The notes beneath the pieces are model-generated. The model was given only the letters and a program-made list of their open reading frames with translations, was not told the origin of the DNA and did not search any database. Below are positions 28,759 to 43,226 of a stretch of 64,000 nt of DNA, one piece after another. The translations under genes and the position numbers were made by a program. The stretch spans positions 3,755,501 to 3,819,500 of the forward strand of contig JBAMJR010000003.1 in the NCBI GenBank assembly GCA_038501785.1, given 5' to 3'. This stretch comes from Myoxocephalus aenaeus. Taxonomy: Eukaryota; Chordata; Actinopteri; Perciformes; Cottidae. Numbering within the stretch: the first letter of the stretch is position 1; each line of letters starts with the position of its first letter.

Positions 28759-31700
28759 GGTAAGTTGTCCTACCTCATTGGAGGTAGATAGGACATTTAC
28801 CATAACTTCTGGACCGCAAGATAGCCCAAAACTCAATAATAATGAGATTGTAAATGTAATTTGTTCCTGTCTAAACTCGTCAAAAGTGTGCACTCGTTAT
28901 TTGGACTTCATATTTAATATAAAAATGGAACAGTGAAGACTTATTTAGATTTCAGGATACTATTAATAAGACACCTAACCTTTCCATCACCCTTTCTGCC
29001 TCAGTTAAATGAGGCCATTGCTCTCTGCACATTTTGCCTGATTTGAACTAGAGGCAGTTTTACCCAGTATACTCATTATGTTCATGTGCACACATTGGCC
29101 ACTTTTGAGAAGCCAAAGTACAATCCAACTATAGTTGTCCTAGTTTTTTCTTGCAAATTACAATAAACTTGCAGAAAAGTTTAAATTAAATTAAAGTTAA
29201 TTCACAGACAAATCAATGGCTGCATTCACGCTCCTTCTTGACACCTCCGCAAGAATATATCCTAACGTCACACACCCCTAACTCTGTTGTTACCCGCTAA
29301 TGGCTCTCTGGCAGAGAGAAAGTGCTTCTGCTGGTAGTACAAAGGAGAACTCTGGGACACCAGGCGTCAAGCCACCACTGTCACTGTAGACTGAGTGCCA
29401 ATTCCCCTGCATCCTACGTTTTATCTCTAGTGCCAGCTGCAAGTTGTGCTGATACAGTTGTACTGCTTGGCTTTGAACTCTCTACTTTGCTCCCTGTGGG
29501 CGTTGGACATTGGCAATGGAGGGAGGAGCGTCCTCAAAGACACTGTCAGGACCAAAAAAAAGGGCCAAAATGAATACACGCTGCAGGCCAACGAGAAAGT
29601 AGGGTATAGCTGGGGGTACACATGCTTAACATTTCTGGCGAAAGACATCAAAAAGAGAAAATAAGTTAAGCGGTGATGACGGCTTGAGACCATAAAGTTT
29701 CTGTCTGCTCCAACCAGCTCAAAAACTAAACGAGGCTGAACCGTTAACATGACAGCTCCCAGACGTACATTTGAGGATATATTCTTGCCTTGAACTATCT
29801 CTAAAGAATTGTTTTTCCGACATGCCCAAATAAATAAAGCCTCAAAAATGATTTGCAGTGAGCGTTCATAGGTTTTACTGTAAATTCCAGTGAATACAGA
29901 GGCAGAGCATTGGTATTGCTTCCCGGTTGACCACTTATGTGCAGACAAAAGCAGTGTTTTTAGCCGAATTTTGTCAAAATGACCGTCAGCAAATGGATAG
30001 AAAAGGAAACCAAAACTGTGTACTATCATGAAGGATGGATTTGTGAAGGTTCTGTGAACACTGTGATACTTCTGATCCATTCCAAAGCCTTCTCAGTACT
30101 TGAATATATTATAACAATCACGAACAACCAAGCCTCAGACCTTTTACATGCAAGCCAATGGGAGATGGGACTGTCACACTCGAAAGCGAGATCAGATGGC
30201 TTTAAGATTCATCCAGAAACTAACCCAATCCCTCTCCTACAAAACTGCTTCAGTCAATTAGGCAGACGGCGGAGTGTGGCGAAGAAGCACCATTGATGCA
30301 AATTATTTACTCTCTTCAAATGACCAGAAGAGGGTTTAATTAAAACGTGAAAAGCCGCCTGCAGGCAGATGGATTCCGCTGATTGGGTTTTTGCCGAAAT
30401 ACCTACCTGAGACGCAAGTGTGGAAAAGTATGAACTTCTGCCAAAACGCATCCAAACACCACAACGGCAACTAGAATTACAGACTTGCGGTTGTGTGCCT
30501 TCGCTAACCAGACAGAGCTGCAGTTTACATCCACGTCCCTCCAAATGTCAGCACATCCTCATTTTGTTATGCTCCTCAACATTTGCGTGAGATTGTCATA
30601 ATTAGCATAGGAGTTCTTGAGTAATGGCCAAAAAGGGCTTTTTGTGAGGTAACAGAGACTTTCGACCACAATATTTTAATCAGTTCAACCTTGAGTCCAG
30701 GTGGACGTTCGTGCCAAGTCGAAAGAAATTCAGTCAGATACCTCTAACACAAGAAGAATGGGTCGGGTGTGAGGTCACACTGACCTTTGACCAGCAAAAT
30801 CGAATCCCTTTATCCTTGAGTTTGTGCCAAATTTGAAGAAATTCACTCAAGGCATTCCTGAGAATGGTTCACTGACTTTATTCAAATATATGTATTTCCC
30901 TTAGAAGCAGATTGTTGTCATGTTACTGGCATCATTATATTATTATGCCAATAGTGCAGCCACCTCTAGATTAGAGCGTGGGTGGGAAGGGTTCATCGCA
31001 AAGCTCTTTCTTAAGATTTAGTCTCTCCTTTGTGCAACCAATGAGCCTTGAGCAAGTTTCATTTATTCATTCATGAATCACGATCTCTCCGTTTCAGTTA
31101 GTGCGTGACCATCAGCCAATCGGAAATATACATTGCGAGGCAGAAGGCACTTTTCCCCAAGCGTCTGGGTGACGGTGTCGAGCTGTACTTGTACCGGAGA
31201 GCTCGGGTGTGACGGCGAGCCAGAATGTGAATGTTAGTGAGGAGAGTGGCTGAACAAAAGGAAACAGACACACAACAAAACTTGAAACACTTTAAATTCT
31301 AAATAGCTTGAGGGGCACAACTACGCCAGATGCACGATTACGAGATTTCTTTCAGCCTATAGGAGGCAAACTGTGAACAGAAGATAAACACTATTTGAGG
31401 TTGCATGAAATTTGGTCGAAGGTGAGAAGCGGGACACACTTTATACATTGTGTTTGTGATGACAGCAGTCAAAAGATCAGAGAAAATGCTCATCGCCTCA
31501 GGTCTTATACGTCTTCATCATCTGAAGCACTTTCCCCCTCTCTTTTACTGGTCTGCAGCTTCGTGATGTTACAAAATGTTCTCTAATAATCACACAAGCG
31601 GCCACATCAAACACCTCTGCTGTTCTGACCACTCAGACTTATTTTCAGTATGTCTTCCACGCGATGTGAATGAATAAGTGATGTGCACTGTCCCCTTGCA

Positions 31701-32872
31701 CCGCATGTCTGGCTCTGTGTGTCAATTAATCGGACCGTGAAACTCTCACCAATATCCGACAGAAACTGTATTTATTGCATTTGTCGTTGACAGTTGATAT
31801 TAATCAACAAAACTGCCTTGAATGTGGGTTGACAACACTGGGCATAACGGGTAGTAGGTCAAAGATGAATTATTCTGATACAGCGCAAACAGTTTCATTG
31901 TTTGCTGATTTCAGAACAAAGTCTGAACAAGATCCCTGTTGATTGCACATTGTGCTATATAATGCATAGCACTGCACCTGCACGGAAACAATAAGCACTA
32001 ACTGAATAAGCACACAAAGGGCTGAGTTAACAGAATAACAGAAAGTGTAGCTAAAGCCTAGGGGGGGTCTGTTTGTGGTAGACTCACGTTGATTAGTAGC
32101 TCCTGAAGCACCCTCTACTCCAGTAAGGAAGGGAACCAGAGTTGTTTTGACAAACCCATACATATGAGAACAGAGCAAGGGAAGAAAAAAAAGTCCCACG
32201 TTTCCTCACAGTAACAGAAGTGTAGCTTAGCGGTACATTTATTATGGTGCATATTTCATGCCTCCTGCTGTTACTTTTTGTGTATGTTTTAGATAATCCC
32301 AGCTACTCTTTTGGTCTCACCTGCATGGTTTCCCCGTCTTTCTTTAACGTGGTTTCCCACAGGGGGAAGTGCTCGGACCACTTTTGTTTTTGTGTGAAAA
32401 CCTACCGTAGAAAGAGAACGAGACTTTAAAGGCGCAGATCACCGGGACCGATGGCCGGTGAGTCAAACGGAGGGGCACTTTCGCTGTTTGGCTCATTTTC
32501 TGTTACGTGGTGGAATTAACAAGCTAGCTAACTAACTTTGATCACGCTTTAGTATTACACTCGTTACAGAAAATGAATGTGCAGTGTACTTTCCTACACT
32601 GTGTGCAGAAGGATTTAGGTGTTACATTTGACTCATTTACTCTCTATGCTTTGTCACCTCACCACTCCACTGATCATTTTAGTCCTTACAACGCTACAAC
32701 GGTCGTAACAGTATGCAACAGTACACAAAGATGGCCGCCACTCTGACCATCTTGCTACGTTGATTGGAACGTCTTGTTCTACTCCGATCCTATTTCTATG
32801 GAACATACAGAACGGTCTCTTGATCTGAAAATATGGCATAGCTAATATGCCATACAAATATTTGTGGAACTA
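28759..32872. other. Long geneless stretch
   Basis: Contains a 217-codon minus-strand open frame at 29427-30080 with no family resemblance. ATGGCCG|GTGAGT at about 32451 looks like a start codon and donor but has no support. No clear mobile element was found. Confidence 0.4.
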
Positions 32873-33093
32873 TAAAGGGCCAATGTGTGGAATTTAGGGT
32901 GATCTATTGGCAGACATGGAATAGCATATTAATAAGTATGTTTTCATAATTGTAGATCCCCTGAAAATAAGAATCGTTGTGTGTTTATTACCTACGAAGG
33001 AGCTGGATATTATATATATCTACAAAAGTTTCAGGTTGCAATCTGCATCGTCACCGCTAGATGCCGCCAGTGACATCCACACTGCACCTTTAA
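32873..33093. mobile_element. ~220-bp TIR MITE of a common fish type
   Basis: The left end TAAAGGGCCAATGTGTGGAA and the right end TCCACACTGCACCTTTAA are imperfect inverted repeats. The interior has ACCGCTAGATGCCGCCAGTG, a hallmark I associate with abundant teleost MITEs. No coding capacity. Confidence 0.6.
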
Positions 33094-35462
33094 CTGCTCT
33101 TTCTCGATGGTCGCATGGTGTCTGTCGGATGGAAAACAATATTTGCGGCCACACTTGCGACAGTCCAAATTCATCATCCTTTGGCAGGTGCAATTGATCT
33201 ACGGAGGCCACATGTAGACTGCTCCAAGGTCAGTGCATACATTTATCTCTATGCGCCTGCACAGACTGCGGTGTCCAGGACCTTAAGGAAATCATCTGAT
33301 CGATTTCCTTGCATTGCATGAAAAGGTTGGTTTACATGTTTTTATAAGCCTATGGGACAGATTTTTTCCGCTGGAATACACGCACATAGACAGACAAAAA
33401 CATCGGCATACCAACAGTCACTCACACACAGAGGTCACTGACATGTAAATATCAATACTTAAGAAGTCTTGTATTTGACAAAAACAGTGCACTGTCATCT
33501 TTTCTTTCCCGTAAGACTTCTATCCTTCAAAGTTTTGACAGCCACGGCGCTTGCATCCCCATGGGTGCGATGCTGGTGGCACGAATATGATGTGCCAATT
33601 CCTCCCCATCTGCCGAGATGGCAGAGTGAGAGATGAATGGTCTAATAGAGTCGGCTTTGCTTGTCTCCATCTTGTTAATATGCCTCTGAGAGGCCCGATA
33701 TAGTCAGGAGACTCAGTCGAGGCTGGTCTCCAGAGAGCTGAACAAGATAAACACTGCTATCAGAGGCAGTGGAGACCTTCAGAGCTGGGTAAATAACCCA
33801 TCGCAGAGTAGAGGACAAGTTGTTCTCTTTCTGCAGAGATGGAACCATAAAGCTGCGTTATGCCGCAAGTCAAGAATGTGTGTGCGAAAAATGTCCGAGA
33901 GACCCCATGGAGACCCACGCTGGATTTGTGCTTCTCCGCTGGATCTGCAGGCGGCAGCCTCAGTCAATCTGTTCAATGAATGAAAAAAACTTTTTGCCAA
34001 ACACAACCGATTTAGCTATAAACTGCAGAATGCACAGAATGTGATGTGTTTGAAAGTGTATCGCATCGGGAGGCAGGTTTCACAAAGCCTTGCGTTGCCA
34101 AATTGGACTGATCGTTCCCGATCGGGTCCCTCTGCTCTGGTTCAGCCTGTTCAAGGAGTTTGATACACTCAAGTCTTTAACATAATCTCTGTGCTGCAGC
34201 CATTCGACTCCACATCAGCATTAGACCATGTTGACTCAGGTCCTCGTTGGATTTTTAGCACGTCTGTGTGAAACCTGGGTGGGACAACAGGGCAAACTAC
34301 TTTTCCCTCATTCAATTGCACACTTTAATGCATTGCTCACATAACAACAATGTCAGGTTGTACTTTATATAATCTTAATCTTTTTTTTGACACATGCAAA
34401 ATATTGATGTGCAAACAAGTTATTATAATTGTTTGTGTTTTCACCTAAGCGACACTTTTAAATCAGTTGGTAGCAGTAGTAGTTTAATTCCACGAGCGTG
34501 TCTGATTCTTCTTTCCCTACACATCACATACGTGTATCCTATTATTCTCTTAATAGGCTCTCATAAAGTGTGTTCAAACATGTTAAATGTATTAAGGGAA
34601 TCATCATGATAATTATTTGCTGGAATAAAGTAGCCCTACTGCCTTTGCTAAAATGTAGGTTGAAATGACTACTCACATGCTTTTATTCCATAATATTGAA
34701 ATATTATACTGTATATATATATATATAAAAGAAAAATAAAGCATGTTTTTTATACTAAATTTCTACTCTAAATTCACTCCTAAATCATTAGCAATAAATT
34801 AAAAAAAAAGATTAAAATACTTTATAATGTGTTTTTTCAGAGAATCTCAACATGCGAAGAAAAATCACCTTGTTAAAAATTACAATGAATGGGTTTAAGA
34901 GACCTTATTTAAAAAAACACGAGTTCCTTGATTTTTCATCAATGGTTTACTCATATCAATGAACACAAATATGCTTGATAACATGAAACACACACAAGGC
35001 AACCTGAGTTCAATATTCTGTGTACATAATCAATAGGATGCATCATTACAAAAACAAATCAGAACTGTCGGAATAAATCAAAACCTATTTCCTATTCATC
35101 CTCTTATTTCCCCTCTGGTGACGTTCAGGTCCCAGACGGATGTTCTTGACACAATCTACAGCAAAAGCTATGAATCCTTTTAATATGATATATTTTGACA
35201 CGTATAAGCAATATAATCGTTCATGTTTTCTTTAAACAAAGTTTTAAAACAAATTATGCACGATAACAATATGAAAGACAGATTTAAATGCGCTTTAAAG
35301 GTGGTCTGGCTCGACTGCGGTCTACTTAAGATGATGTGGAGCACTGCGATTGGCTTACGGGCGTTTAATCAAACGGGTTTGTGCAGTTGGGTGGAGTTAG
35401 ATGATCATAGATCTAGACGCCATGTTCTGTCACAGGCTTCCACTGATGGCCACGAGGAGGCT
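33094..35462. other. Geneless stretch
   Basis: Single-copy-looking DNA, AT-rich from about 34300. Short TATATA tract at 34713. Nothing coding was recognised. Confidence 0.4.
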
Positions 35463-35530
35463 TATGAATGAATGAATATATACTTTATTAATCCCCACGG
35501 GGAAATGTGTTGTCGGGGAGTAGCAATTTA
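35463..35530 (-). mobile_element. LINE 3' tail, minus orientation
   Basis: (ATGA)n followed by CTTTATTAATCCCCACGGGG and AAATG, a relative of 11205-11290. Confidence 0.6.
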
Positions 35531-35756
35531 CAGACTAAAAACAACATATAGAAACAACAGGGATGAAAGATATATACAAAAATGTAAATAGCTGGGATGA
35601 AAGATATGTATTAAGAGAGTATTAATTGCAAAGTATGTATTTGTCAAAGTAGTTTTTTCAATCTATACTTCATAAAATGCCCTCTGATTTTAACAGTGAC
35701 TTCCAACTGATACAGTAGTAATTATCTTTTTTCAAAGCACTTCACAAACCAAATTG

Positions 35757-35796
<40 letters not shown>
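35757..35796. repeat. (ATT)13 microsatellite
   Basis: Trinucleotide tract. The flanking TTCAAAGCACTTCACAAACC suggests it is the tail of another reversed L2-like fragment. Confidence 0.9.
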
Positions 35797-35798
<2 letters not shown>

Positions 35799-36017
35799 TA
35801 CAGCAGGTTGGTGGATTTAAACTAGAAAATTTAGCCACAGTTTTATTTAGAAAGTTGTCCTATGATACCCCTGTGATGCAAACCCTCTAAACTAGTATCC
35901 ACATTAACTACATGTGCAGATAAGAAACCATGTGTGTAAACAACATCAATGTTGTATTCAAGGATTTATAAATCATACACTTGGGTGACACAGGGCTTAA
36001 AAATCTTCTGGTTACTG

Positions 36018-36021
<4 letters not shown>

Positions 36022-36056
<35 letters not shown>
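36022..36056. repeat. (TG)17 microsatellite
   Basis: Perfect dinucleotide tract; a shorter (GT)12 lies at 36563-36587. Confidence 0.95.
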
Positions 36057-36058
<2 letters not shown>

Positions 36059-37996
36059 CCTTTACAGCTGCTATGCACTGGTTACTGTTAATAAATCTGG
36101 AATTGGAGAACAATACCGGAATAATGCATCTTTTATTTATGAGCACTGTCAAAAATGGCACCAGAGACAATATGGGAACACAAAAGGTGGTCCTTTCGGA
36201 AAATTGCACAGTTCAAGTGAGAAGCTTTTAGTTGTAATAGTGGAATTATGTGAGCTGAATGTAAAATAGTGGAAACCGGAAAACAGAAAGCATTATGAGA
36301 TATTTGTTTGCTGCCTGAGAGGGGAATAAATAAAGCAGGATAATGCTAATATTCCAAATGTCCTCTGCATGTAAATTCACACGATGTCGAGGGTCCTCTG
36401 GGTGAATTCCAGCCTTGACCTTCACACGTGTAAACACCGTCTCATAGCAAAATAATTATCTCAAACGGCAGAATCTATTTCCCTGCAGGCTGCAAGAACA
36501 GTTACAGCATTCTGTAACTGGCTTCGGGAAGGTGATGACTGCGGTTGAACTCACCAGTGCACGTGTGTGTGTGTGTGTGTGTGTGTGAACATGCTCAGCA
36601 AAGTGTGCTTAAAGCACAGCTTAAAGCTTAAAAACATAAACAAATTAAGGCTCATAAAGGAATTTAAACTTCTTTTTGAAGCTGTTTAGCTTTCCAAATA
36701 CTGTGATAAAAAACAGGAGAAATAAAAAGTACAGCAGATGGTGGGGAAAGAGATCAGGTTAGTGTGGGCAGAGCCAAATCCAGATCAAAGGCTGCTCTCT
36801 CTTCAGGTTAAGCAACAGTCACATCCATAACCCAGGACAGCTGTTTATGATTGAAGGGGATTAGGGACAGCACACACATTTCATCAGGATTTATCTTTTG
36901 CCATATTCTAAAACTGGATTGCTCTAAAGCCCCTCACTTTAGCTGCTAAATAATTTCAATTATTACGCAACTTCTTTCCAGTGGTCAGCCGCCCGTGCCA
37001 TTTGGCAGATCCGAGATCAGTCCTTATTACCCTCAAAATGTCCTTCAGGTTCAGCAGTGCAGGGGTAGAAAGAGTGGAAACCATCTGTTTCAATTTCCCA
37101 AAAAATGACACAAATGCTTCTCTCATGCGCAGTCGATCAAAGTACAAGGACTTACGAGGAGAGCTGTGGAAAAACTACCGTGGAAAAGACTCTTTCATTG
37201 TCATCGGCTGTCGGACTTGTCTGTGAGAGGCATTTCATTAGGCTGATGGAGAATACCCCGGGGGAAAGAGGTGGAGGTTTGTTTAATGCAGCTTTCATCA
37301 TCGTCCAATAACATCACGGCACACTGTGAGTGTTTAATCTAGTCAAAATGAAATATTAACGAGATAAATAAAAAGAGACCATCATTTTTTTTTCCAGGAT
37401 TAAGAGATGCACACATCATGAAATGGTGTTTTGAAAACAAAAGGTAAAATGTAAGCCAAATAAATACAATGATATAGCTTGAATTGAAAATAGTTTTTCC
37501 CATAATGAGACATTGATAAAAGCAAGTGTGGTTGGCCAGAAATGGGCGCGGTGCAGAGGCACCTTCATAAACTCTCAACTCATCCCCTTGCACAACGCAA
37601 ATATAACAGAATGTACAAATCGTAATCCCGATCTATCCGAATAAAATGACCTGTGAGTAGATGACACACCTGCAGCTGTTTTACATAGCACTATATCAAA
37701 AAAGCCACCTGCCTCACACCATCTGTGTCCCATTGTTCTTGTAATACGCAGCGTCATCCGGGCTGCTTGTTCCCCGTAGTTGATTCATATTACTGTCTCC
37801 AGACCAAACCGCGCCGCGGTGAATTTGGCAGCTGGTTTTTACACGAGCGTTATCACGGGAGAAACAGCATTGTTCATTTGTTCAAATGCCTGAAATGGCC
37901 AATGTTTACAACAGGGGCCTCTACTGTTTGCATCCTCGTTCCTGCCCACAGTCATCATTGGTATGCTTGGGGCGCCATCCAGCCGGAGCTGGGAAC
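36057..37996. other. Geneless stretch
   Basis: Apart from the (GT)n at 36563-36587, nothing was recognised. No exon-like open frame with family resemblance. Confidence 0.4.
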
Positions 37997-38200
37997 CAGT
38001 GGTGTATGAAGTACCCAAAAAGTAAAGATACCTTACCGGGAAATGACTCCAGTAAAAGTGAAAGTCACCTATTAGAATACTACTTGAGTAAAAGTCTTAA
38101 AGTATCTGATATTTAATGTACTTAAGTATCAAAAGTAATTTTCGGATATTAAATGTACCTAAGTATTGAAAGTACAAGTACAAGTAAATGCTGTTAATAA
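37997..38200 (+). mobile_element. hAT-like terminal fragment
   Basis: Starts CAGTGGTGTATGAAGTACC, followed by repeated AAGTA-type words (TACTTGAGTAAAAGT, GTACTTAAGTATC, AGTACAAGTACAAGTAAATG). This is a common pattern at the end of non-autonomous hAT elements in fish. The opposite end was not found, so the right boundary is approximate. Confidence 0.5.
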
Positions 38201-40619
38201 AAAAGCAAAGGGTCAGAATTTTGAGAATTATGAAGTTTCTTAAAATCCTGGTCCTGACCAAGGACCAGGATGTGTTGATAACATAATTGGGTTAAAAAAA
38301 AAAAAATCAAGGCCGGAAAGATGTTTTATTTAGAAAAATTTGCGTAACCTCAGACGGAACATCTACGTTAAAATAAAGACGAAAAACATGAAAAATACAT
38401 AGATAATGTGATCTATTGCATAGTAGTTACAACTAAAGCAGAGGACTATTAGCTAGTTGTATAAGAAATAGAGTTAACTAATCAGTTACTCACCAAAATA
38501 CATGAGGGAAAGGCTTTTTTTAATATTGTATCTTTTATTTGTTGTCACTCGTTTCCTTAAAGGTTCTTTGTACAACATTCAGAGCATCATACTATTTGCA
38601 TTGGTTCTGTTGTGCTGGTAGCAGTGTTTGTCGCCATGTTGAGAGCTGTGTGGAGACAACAGATATTTTCTGAATTTCTAATTTAGCGCCTTAAAAACTG
38701 CTTTTATTTTTGTTTGTTTGTTTGGTTTGTTTCTGAAGAAGAAAAAAGAAGACATAAAGCTACGCAGTTCCAGTGGTGTTTGAATTGGTGCTGACAAACC
38801 GATGCTGATAGCAGCAATAGCAACAGAAAGAGTTACGTTGTATCGTTTCAGACGGCAATGACGGGCAGCATACAACATTTAGTTCTTTGTTTGGTTATCA
38901 CATCTTCAGCCAGCTCTCTTTGGACAATGCTGCGCACGATGTACCTTTCATGTTCTCGTATTATTTGACCTAAAGAAATGTCGAGAAGAAAATAGCAGCT
39001 CATCTGCAGCTCATGCGTTTTTTTCATCAGGCGGGAAAGGCCAGGTGTTCTGTCTGAATGGACTACATGGCCGATCAGCTCCAGAGTCCTTGAGCAGCAC
39101 ATGAGCAAACACATGCTCACCCACAGAGTCTTTCTGGCACACTCCTCCTTCCCTTTTCCTCTCCTTGTGTTTAAAAAAACAAGAAAATGTAAGAAACTGG
39201 AGGCCATCCAGGAGTGTAATCTTCACTTCTCTTTGCGATGCATACTCTACGTGCAAATGTGTACGCGGTCTGAAGGTCAGTTGTTTTTTCATGGAGCAGA
39301 AAAGAAGAAAAAAAAAGGGGAGAAATGTGGCAACAAAAGAGGAAGCGTTGCTAATCTCTGCTAATGCGATGTTTGGGTTCGGTTGGGAAGTGGCACAGCT
39401 GGGAGAGCGTATAAGAACAGTTTCCGATGCAATGAAAAATTACACCAATTTAGATCGATTAACTCTCCGTTGTGAACGCGGAGTGACAAAACTGAAATGG
39501 AAACTGAAAAAAAAAGAAAACCCTGCTTGCTGCCTTGTTCATTAGGTGCGGTGTAATTTGCAGACTAACAAAGAAGGTGAGGGATGGCTAGGTGGGGGGA
39601 AACGCTACAAATGAATTGTGATAGGCTGATACATCATCATTATGAGTATCCGTTGTGCAGTGAGTTACAACGCGACGAGAAATACATTTGGAATATCCCG
39701 TTAAAGATTCAAGGTCTCTTAATCTGTCACTCTGACTGTAAATGTGCCGTTTTGCCACTCAAGCGCTTTGATTTCTGCTCTGTTCTCAACATCCGCAGAA
39801 GGTAAAGTGCCCAAAACAAATATATGAAAATGTAACGTATGTGCGGCTCCCGGCGGATAGTCCTGGGTCATAAATACTCATTAGGTGAAGATAGTGAGAG
39901 TCGGGGGAGACGGGCAGATTAATGAGAATAAAGGAGGGCGTGTGTGTGCCAGTGTAATGAGTTGATAATGCGCCTAACCCCGCAGAACAAGCTCAACTGA
40001 TAGAAACTGTGGAACACGTGAATGTTATTTACGCATCGGAGGGGAATGGAGGGTAGAAGTTAATTGCGGGTATATCAGGCTTTATATTCACACGGCGGTG
40101 TGCTGTGACAACTGGTTATTCACTTAGCTGTGACACTCCATCAGCACAAAAATAATTGCCCCTTCTGTCAGAGATGAAATGAGATTAAAATATTAATATA
40201 ATTTATCAAGATAATGCATGCACATGTTTTTTTTCCCAAGAAAATCTATTTTTAGCTGTGCAACCTGCAGCCAAACCCCAGTTAACCTGGTTGGGTTTGA
40301 ACTTGAGATACATTCATTATGACTGTTGTCTGTCTGGACGCCACATTAGGCATCAATTAGATTAATGTAAACAGGGACACTCAGTGTAAACATGTGAACT
40401 GCTTAAAGTGTAAACTAGTAGATGCTGAAAGCTTTTCTATAAATGTCATATAGATGGCTTGTAATACAGAGGAGCAGAGTATTTGCAGATTCACTGAGGA
40501 TCAAATAATCATTAGTTACGGCCCTACATATGATTTAAAACATATTATATCAGATATACCTTATACCTCACACTTTCTTCTGTGTTTTTAACGTAAAAAA
40601 TACCATGTTTTAAAAAAAG
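38201..40619. other. Geneless stretch, possibly conserved non-coding
   Basis: Mixed-composition, mostly repeat-free DNA; 39850-40150 has no repeat character at all. Whether any part is conserved cannot be seen from one sequence. Confidence 0.3.
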
Positions 40620-40812
40620 GTTTCTGAAGTTGATCTTCAACTCCAGGCTCTGAAAAGTGAAGCCAATGCCTCCTTCTAATGGCCAGCAGGGGGCGGTTCT
40701 AATAAGTCTAATTGTATAGAAGTCAATGAGAAAATGCTCCTCACTTCATTTCCCCCCCTCAATAAACATCGCAAACATGAGTTTATGGTCTCAATCTTTT
40801 TCTTGACTTCCA
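40620..40812. repeat. Dispersed repeat, copy 1 (related to 53690-54065 inverted)
   Basis: Shares in reverse orientation with 53800-54065: CTCTGAAAAGTGAAG..AAT, GGGGGC near CAG, AAGTCTAATTGTATAGAAGT, GAGAAAATG and TTTATGGTCTCAATC. The family is a common fish repeat whose class I cannot name. Confidence 0.65.
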
Positions 40813-41398
40813 CGGCGTTGTCCGGTCTTTGAACTTGAACCCGTTCACAGTGTGTTTTCAGTTCATGGACGTTTCTGGTCGCCTGATAAATGTCTTTCTT
40901 CAGCACTTGAGCTTCACTCAAAGACACAATGGATGCTAGAATATGCGACTCATTCCATCCTCAAACCAATCCCTCGTCGGCGTCCGGTTTCGACAGACGG
41001 ACACTTGATGCCAGAGAGCACAAACAGCGGTGACATATTGCTCTGGAAGGTAAACGTGCTTAATAAGACATATTACTTTGTTAATAAAAAAAGCTATTGT
41101 TTGTCCTTTTAATACATGTTAAAAGAAGATTGAAAGGAGAGAACCATAAGGCTTTATTTATTCCTCAAGAGCCTGATTTCTGAGATGCTCTGATCCATAA
41201 AGACTGAAAAAAAGTCAGTTTATTCCTGTAGAGCACTCAAACAGGACAATGAAGATCCCACACAAAAGAAACACATCAATGAAGTGCCGCTCATGAATGC
41301 ATCGTGCCTTTGCTTTTCTGTGTGATGAAGATTTGGTTGTTCAATGAAACCAAAGAATAAGACATCCGAGAACTAAAAGGTGTTGTGCAGGATCACAT

Positions 41399-41463
<65 letters not shown>

Positions 41464-43226
41464 AGACCAGGTTTAAACTAACAGAAGAAAAAGAAAGTAA
41501 ACTCAGAAAGACTACCCAAACTTTTCATTCTTCAAACTTAATCATGTTGGATGGAGGATAATTCCATGTTTGAAGAAGGATTTTACTCCAACAGACTTCA
41601 TGCCTTCAAAGTTTGTGTCAAAAACCCCAAGTGGTCTTTCTTTGGTCGACGGGGACAATCTGGAGGACGAGCGGGAAAAGATAATGACCGTGTGACTATT
41701 TTGAACACCGTGAAATGGAGAAGACATCTTCTCTTTTTGCTTTTTGCGCTCCTGATTTGAGATCTAGGACGCGCGCCTGTAATCACATCGAGAAACATGT
41801 GGGGGGATAAAAAAAGACGGCTTATCTCTTTAATTCCCTCTCCAAAATGCTTTAAAGTCACCATACATATGTAACGTTTTCATGTGGCAGTGTGAAAGGG
41901 GAGTCACGAAGCAGCTGAATGCAACTTGAAGGGCGTCTCAACGCGACAAACAAGGCGTCTTATCGGCGGGACGAAGTCGCAGGGATGTACAGTTGTTAAT
42001 GGGAAACGAAAGCGTGGGAGGAAACCCTTCAGCGATGCAGCTGAGGACATTATCTACTTCATTAACACTCATAGACCAGCACACAGCACCATGCGCCGTG
42101 TGATTAGCACTTAACCAATACTTACCTCCCTATCGAGTAAACCGGAACAGCCCGGCAGCTGCCATTGATATTCATTGAGACATTGCAAATGTCATTTCGC
42201 TTTTCCTGAGGAATTACAGTTTTTTTTTCTTCTTCAGTCAAAGGGAGTTGAACATGACTTTGAAACACGTCCTCCTCTTCCTCTGCTAAGCCTTTCGGGG
42301 TTGATCACAAAGCACCTCCAGAATGTGTTTCTGGAAGGCAGCAGGCTCTGAAGTAAGATGATAGGGAGTGATCCCGGGAGTTACCGCCATGGAATCGGCA
42401 GGGGGCAGGGAGAAAGGAAACTCATCGTATCTCGCATCATTAGCCGGGGCTCTGTCGCTGATGACACCCATTGGGCCAGGAGCGCAACGCCACACTGATC
42501 AACCGTTTGCGCGCCCTCGCTGGCTGAGAACCTATGAAGCGAAACCAAAAGAAGAAGCCACGACTCGTTATCTCTTTCCCCGGCCTTTCTTTTGTCGCCG
42601 AGCCGCATTTTTACTCCTTTGAAGTCGCGGAGCCGCTGCCGATGGTCTCAAGCGCGTGCCGCCGTCAAGCGAGCTGCCTCTTCATTAAATCCTTGAGCTG
42701 CTTCTAATTACGGACGTTATCAGGAGGCCCTGTGGCAGGGAACAATGTCCATGACGCCAAATGCCAGAAATCACGGCGAGAGGCTGGCGACACCGGCCTC
42801 AGCGGACGAGAGAGGCCGCCCCTAATCCCACTGATGCTCCGTTTCAACAATATACTTTAAAACCGCAGCCTCACAGCAGTCATTAACCCTTCAGGGTCTT
42901 CGGCCTTTTTCTCGATTTGACATCATTTCTTAAATTCACCTTTTAAGGCACTTGCATATGAGATACATACCCATGTGTTACATCAAAAATTGCAGAACAA
43001 TCTCAGCTCTCTATATAATTCGGCACTATTGTCATAAGGCACAAGGGTAAAGTGATAATATGGCCCTAAAGCTAAAAAATTGAAGTTCGATTTTTTAAAA
43101 ATCTTCATATCTCTTGTGAAAACATACCTTTACTGTGTGGACGAAACGTTTTGGTGATGGAAATTGGTTTACAAAGATCACAAAAGCAGTGGAACATATG
43201 AATAAAATGGTAGACGCATCTAAATA
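40813..43226. other. Geneless stretch
   Basis: Contains the (AT)n at 41403-41457. 42600-42850 is GC-rich, single-copy-looking DNA. No coding exons were recognised. Confidence 0.4.
41403..41457. repeat. (AT)27 microsatellite
   Basis: Perfect dinucleotide tract. Confidence 0.97.

Noticed and set aside
32440..32460. ATGGCCG followed by GTGAGT, looking like a short first exon
   Set aside because: No downstream exon, promoter or homology supports it; the match is too short to stand alone.
39391..39440. tRNA-like A-box word (GGCACAGCTGGGAGAGCG)
   Set aside because: No B box at the right spacing and no cloverleaf pairing.
39165..39545. 126-codon plus-strand open frame
   Set aside because: Lys-rich from A runs, with no family resemblance.
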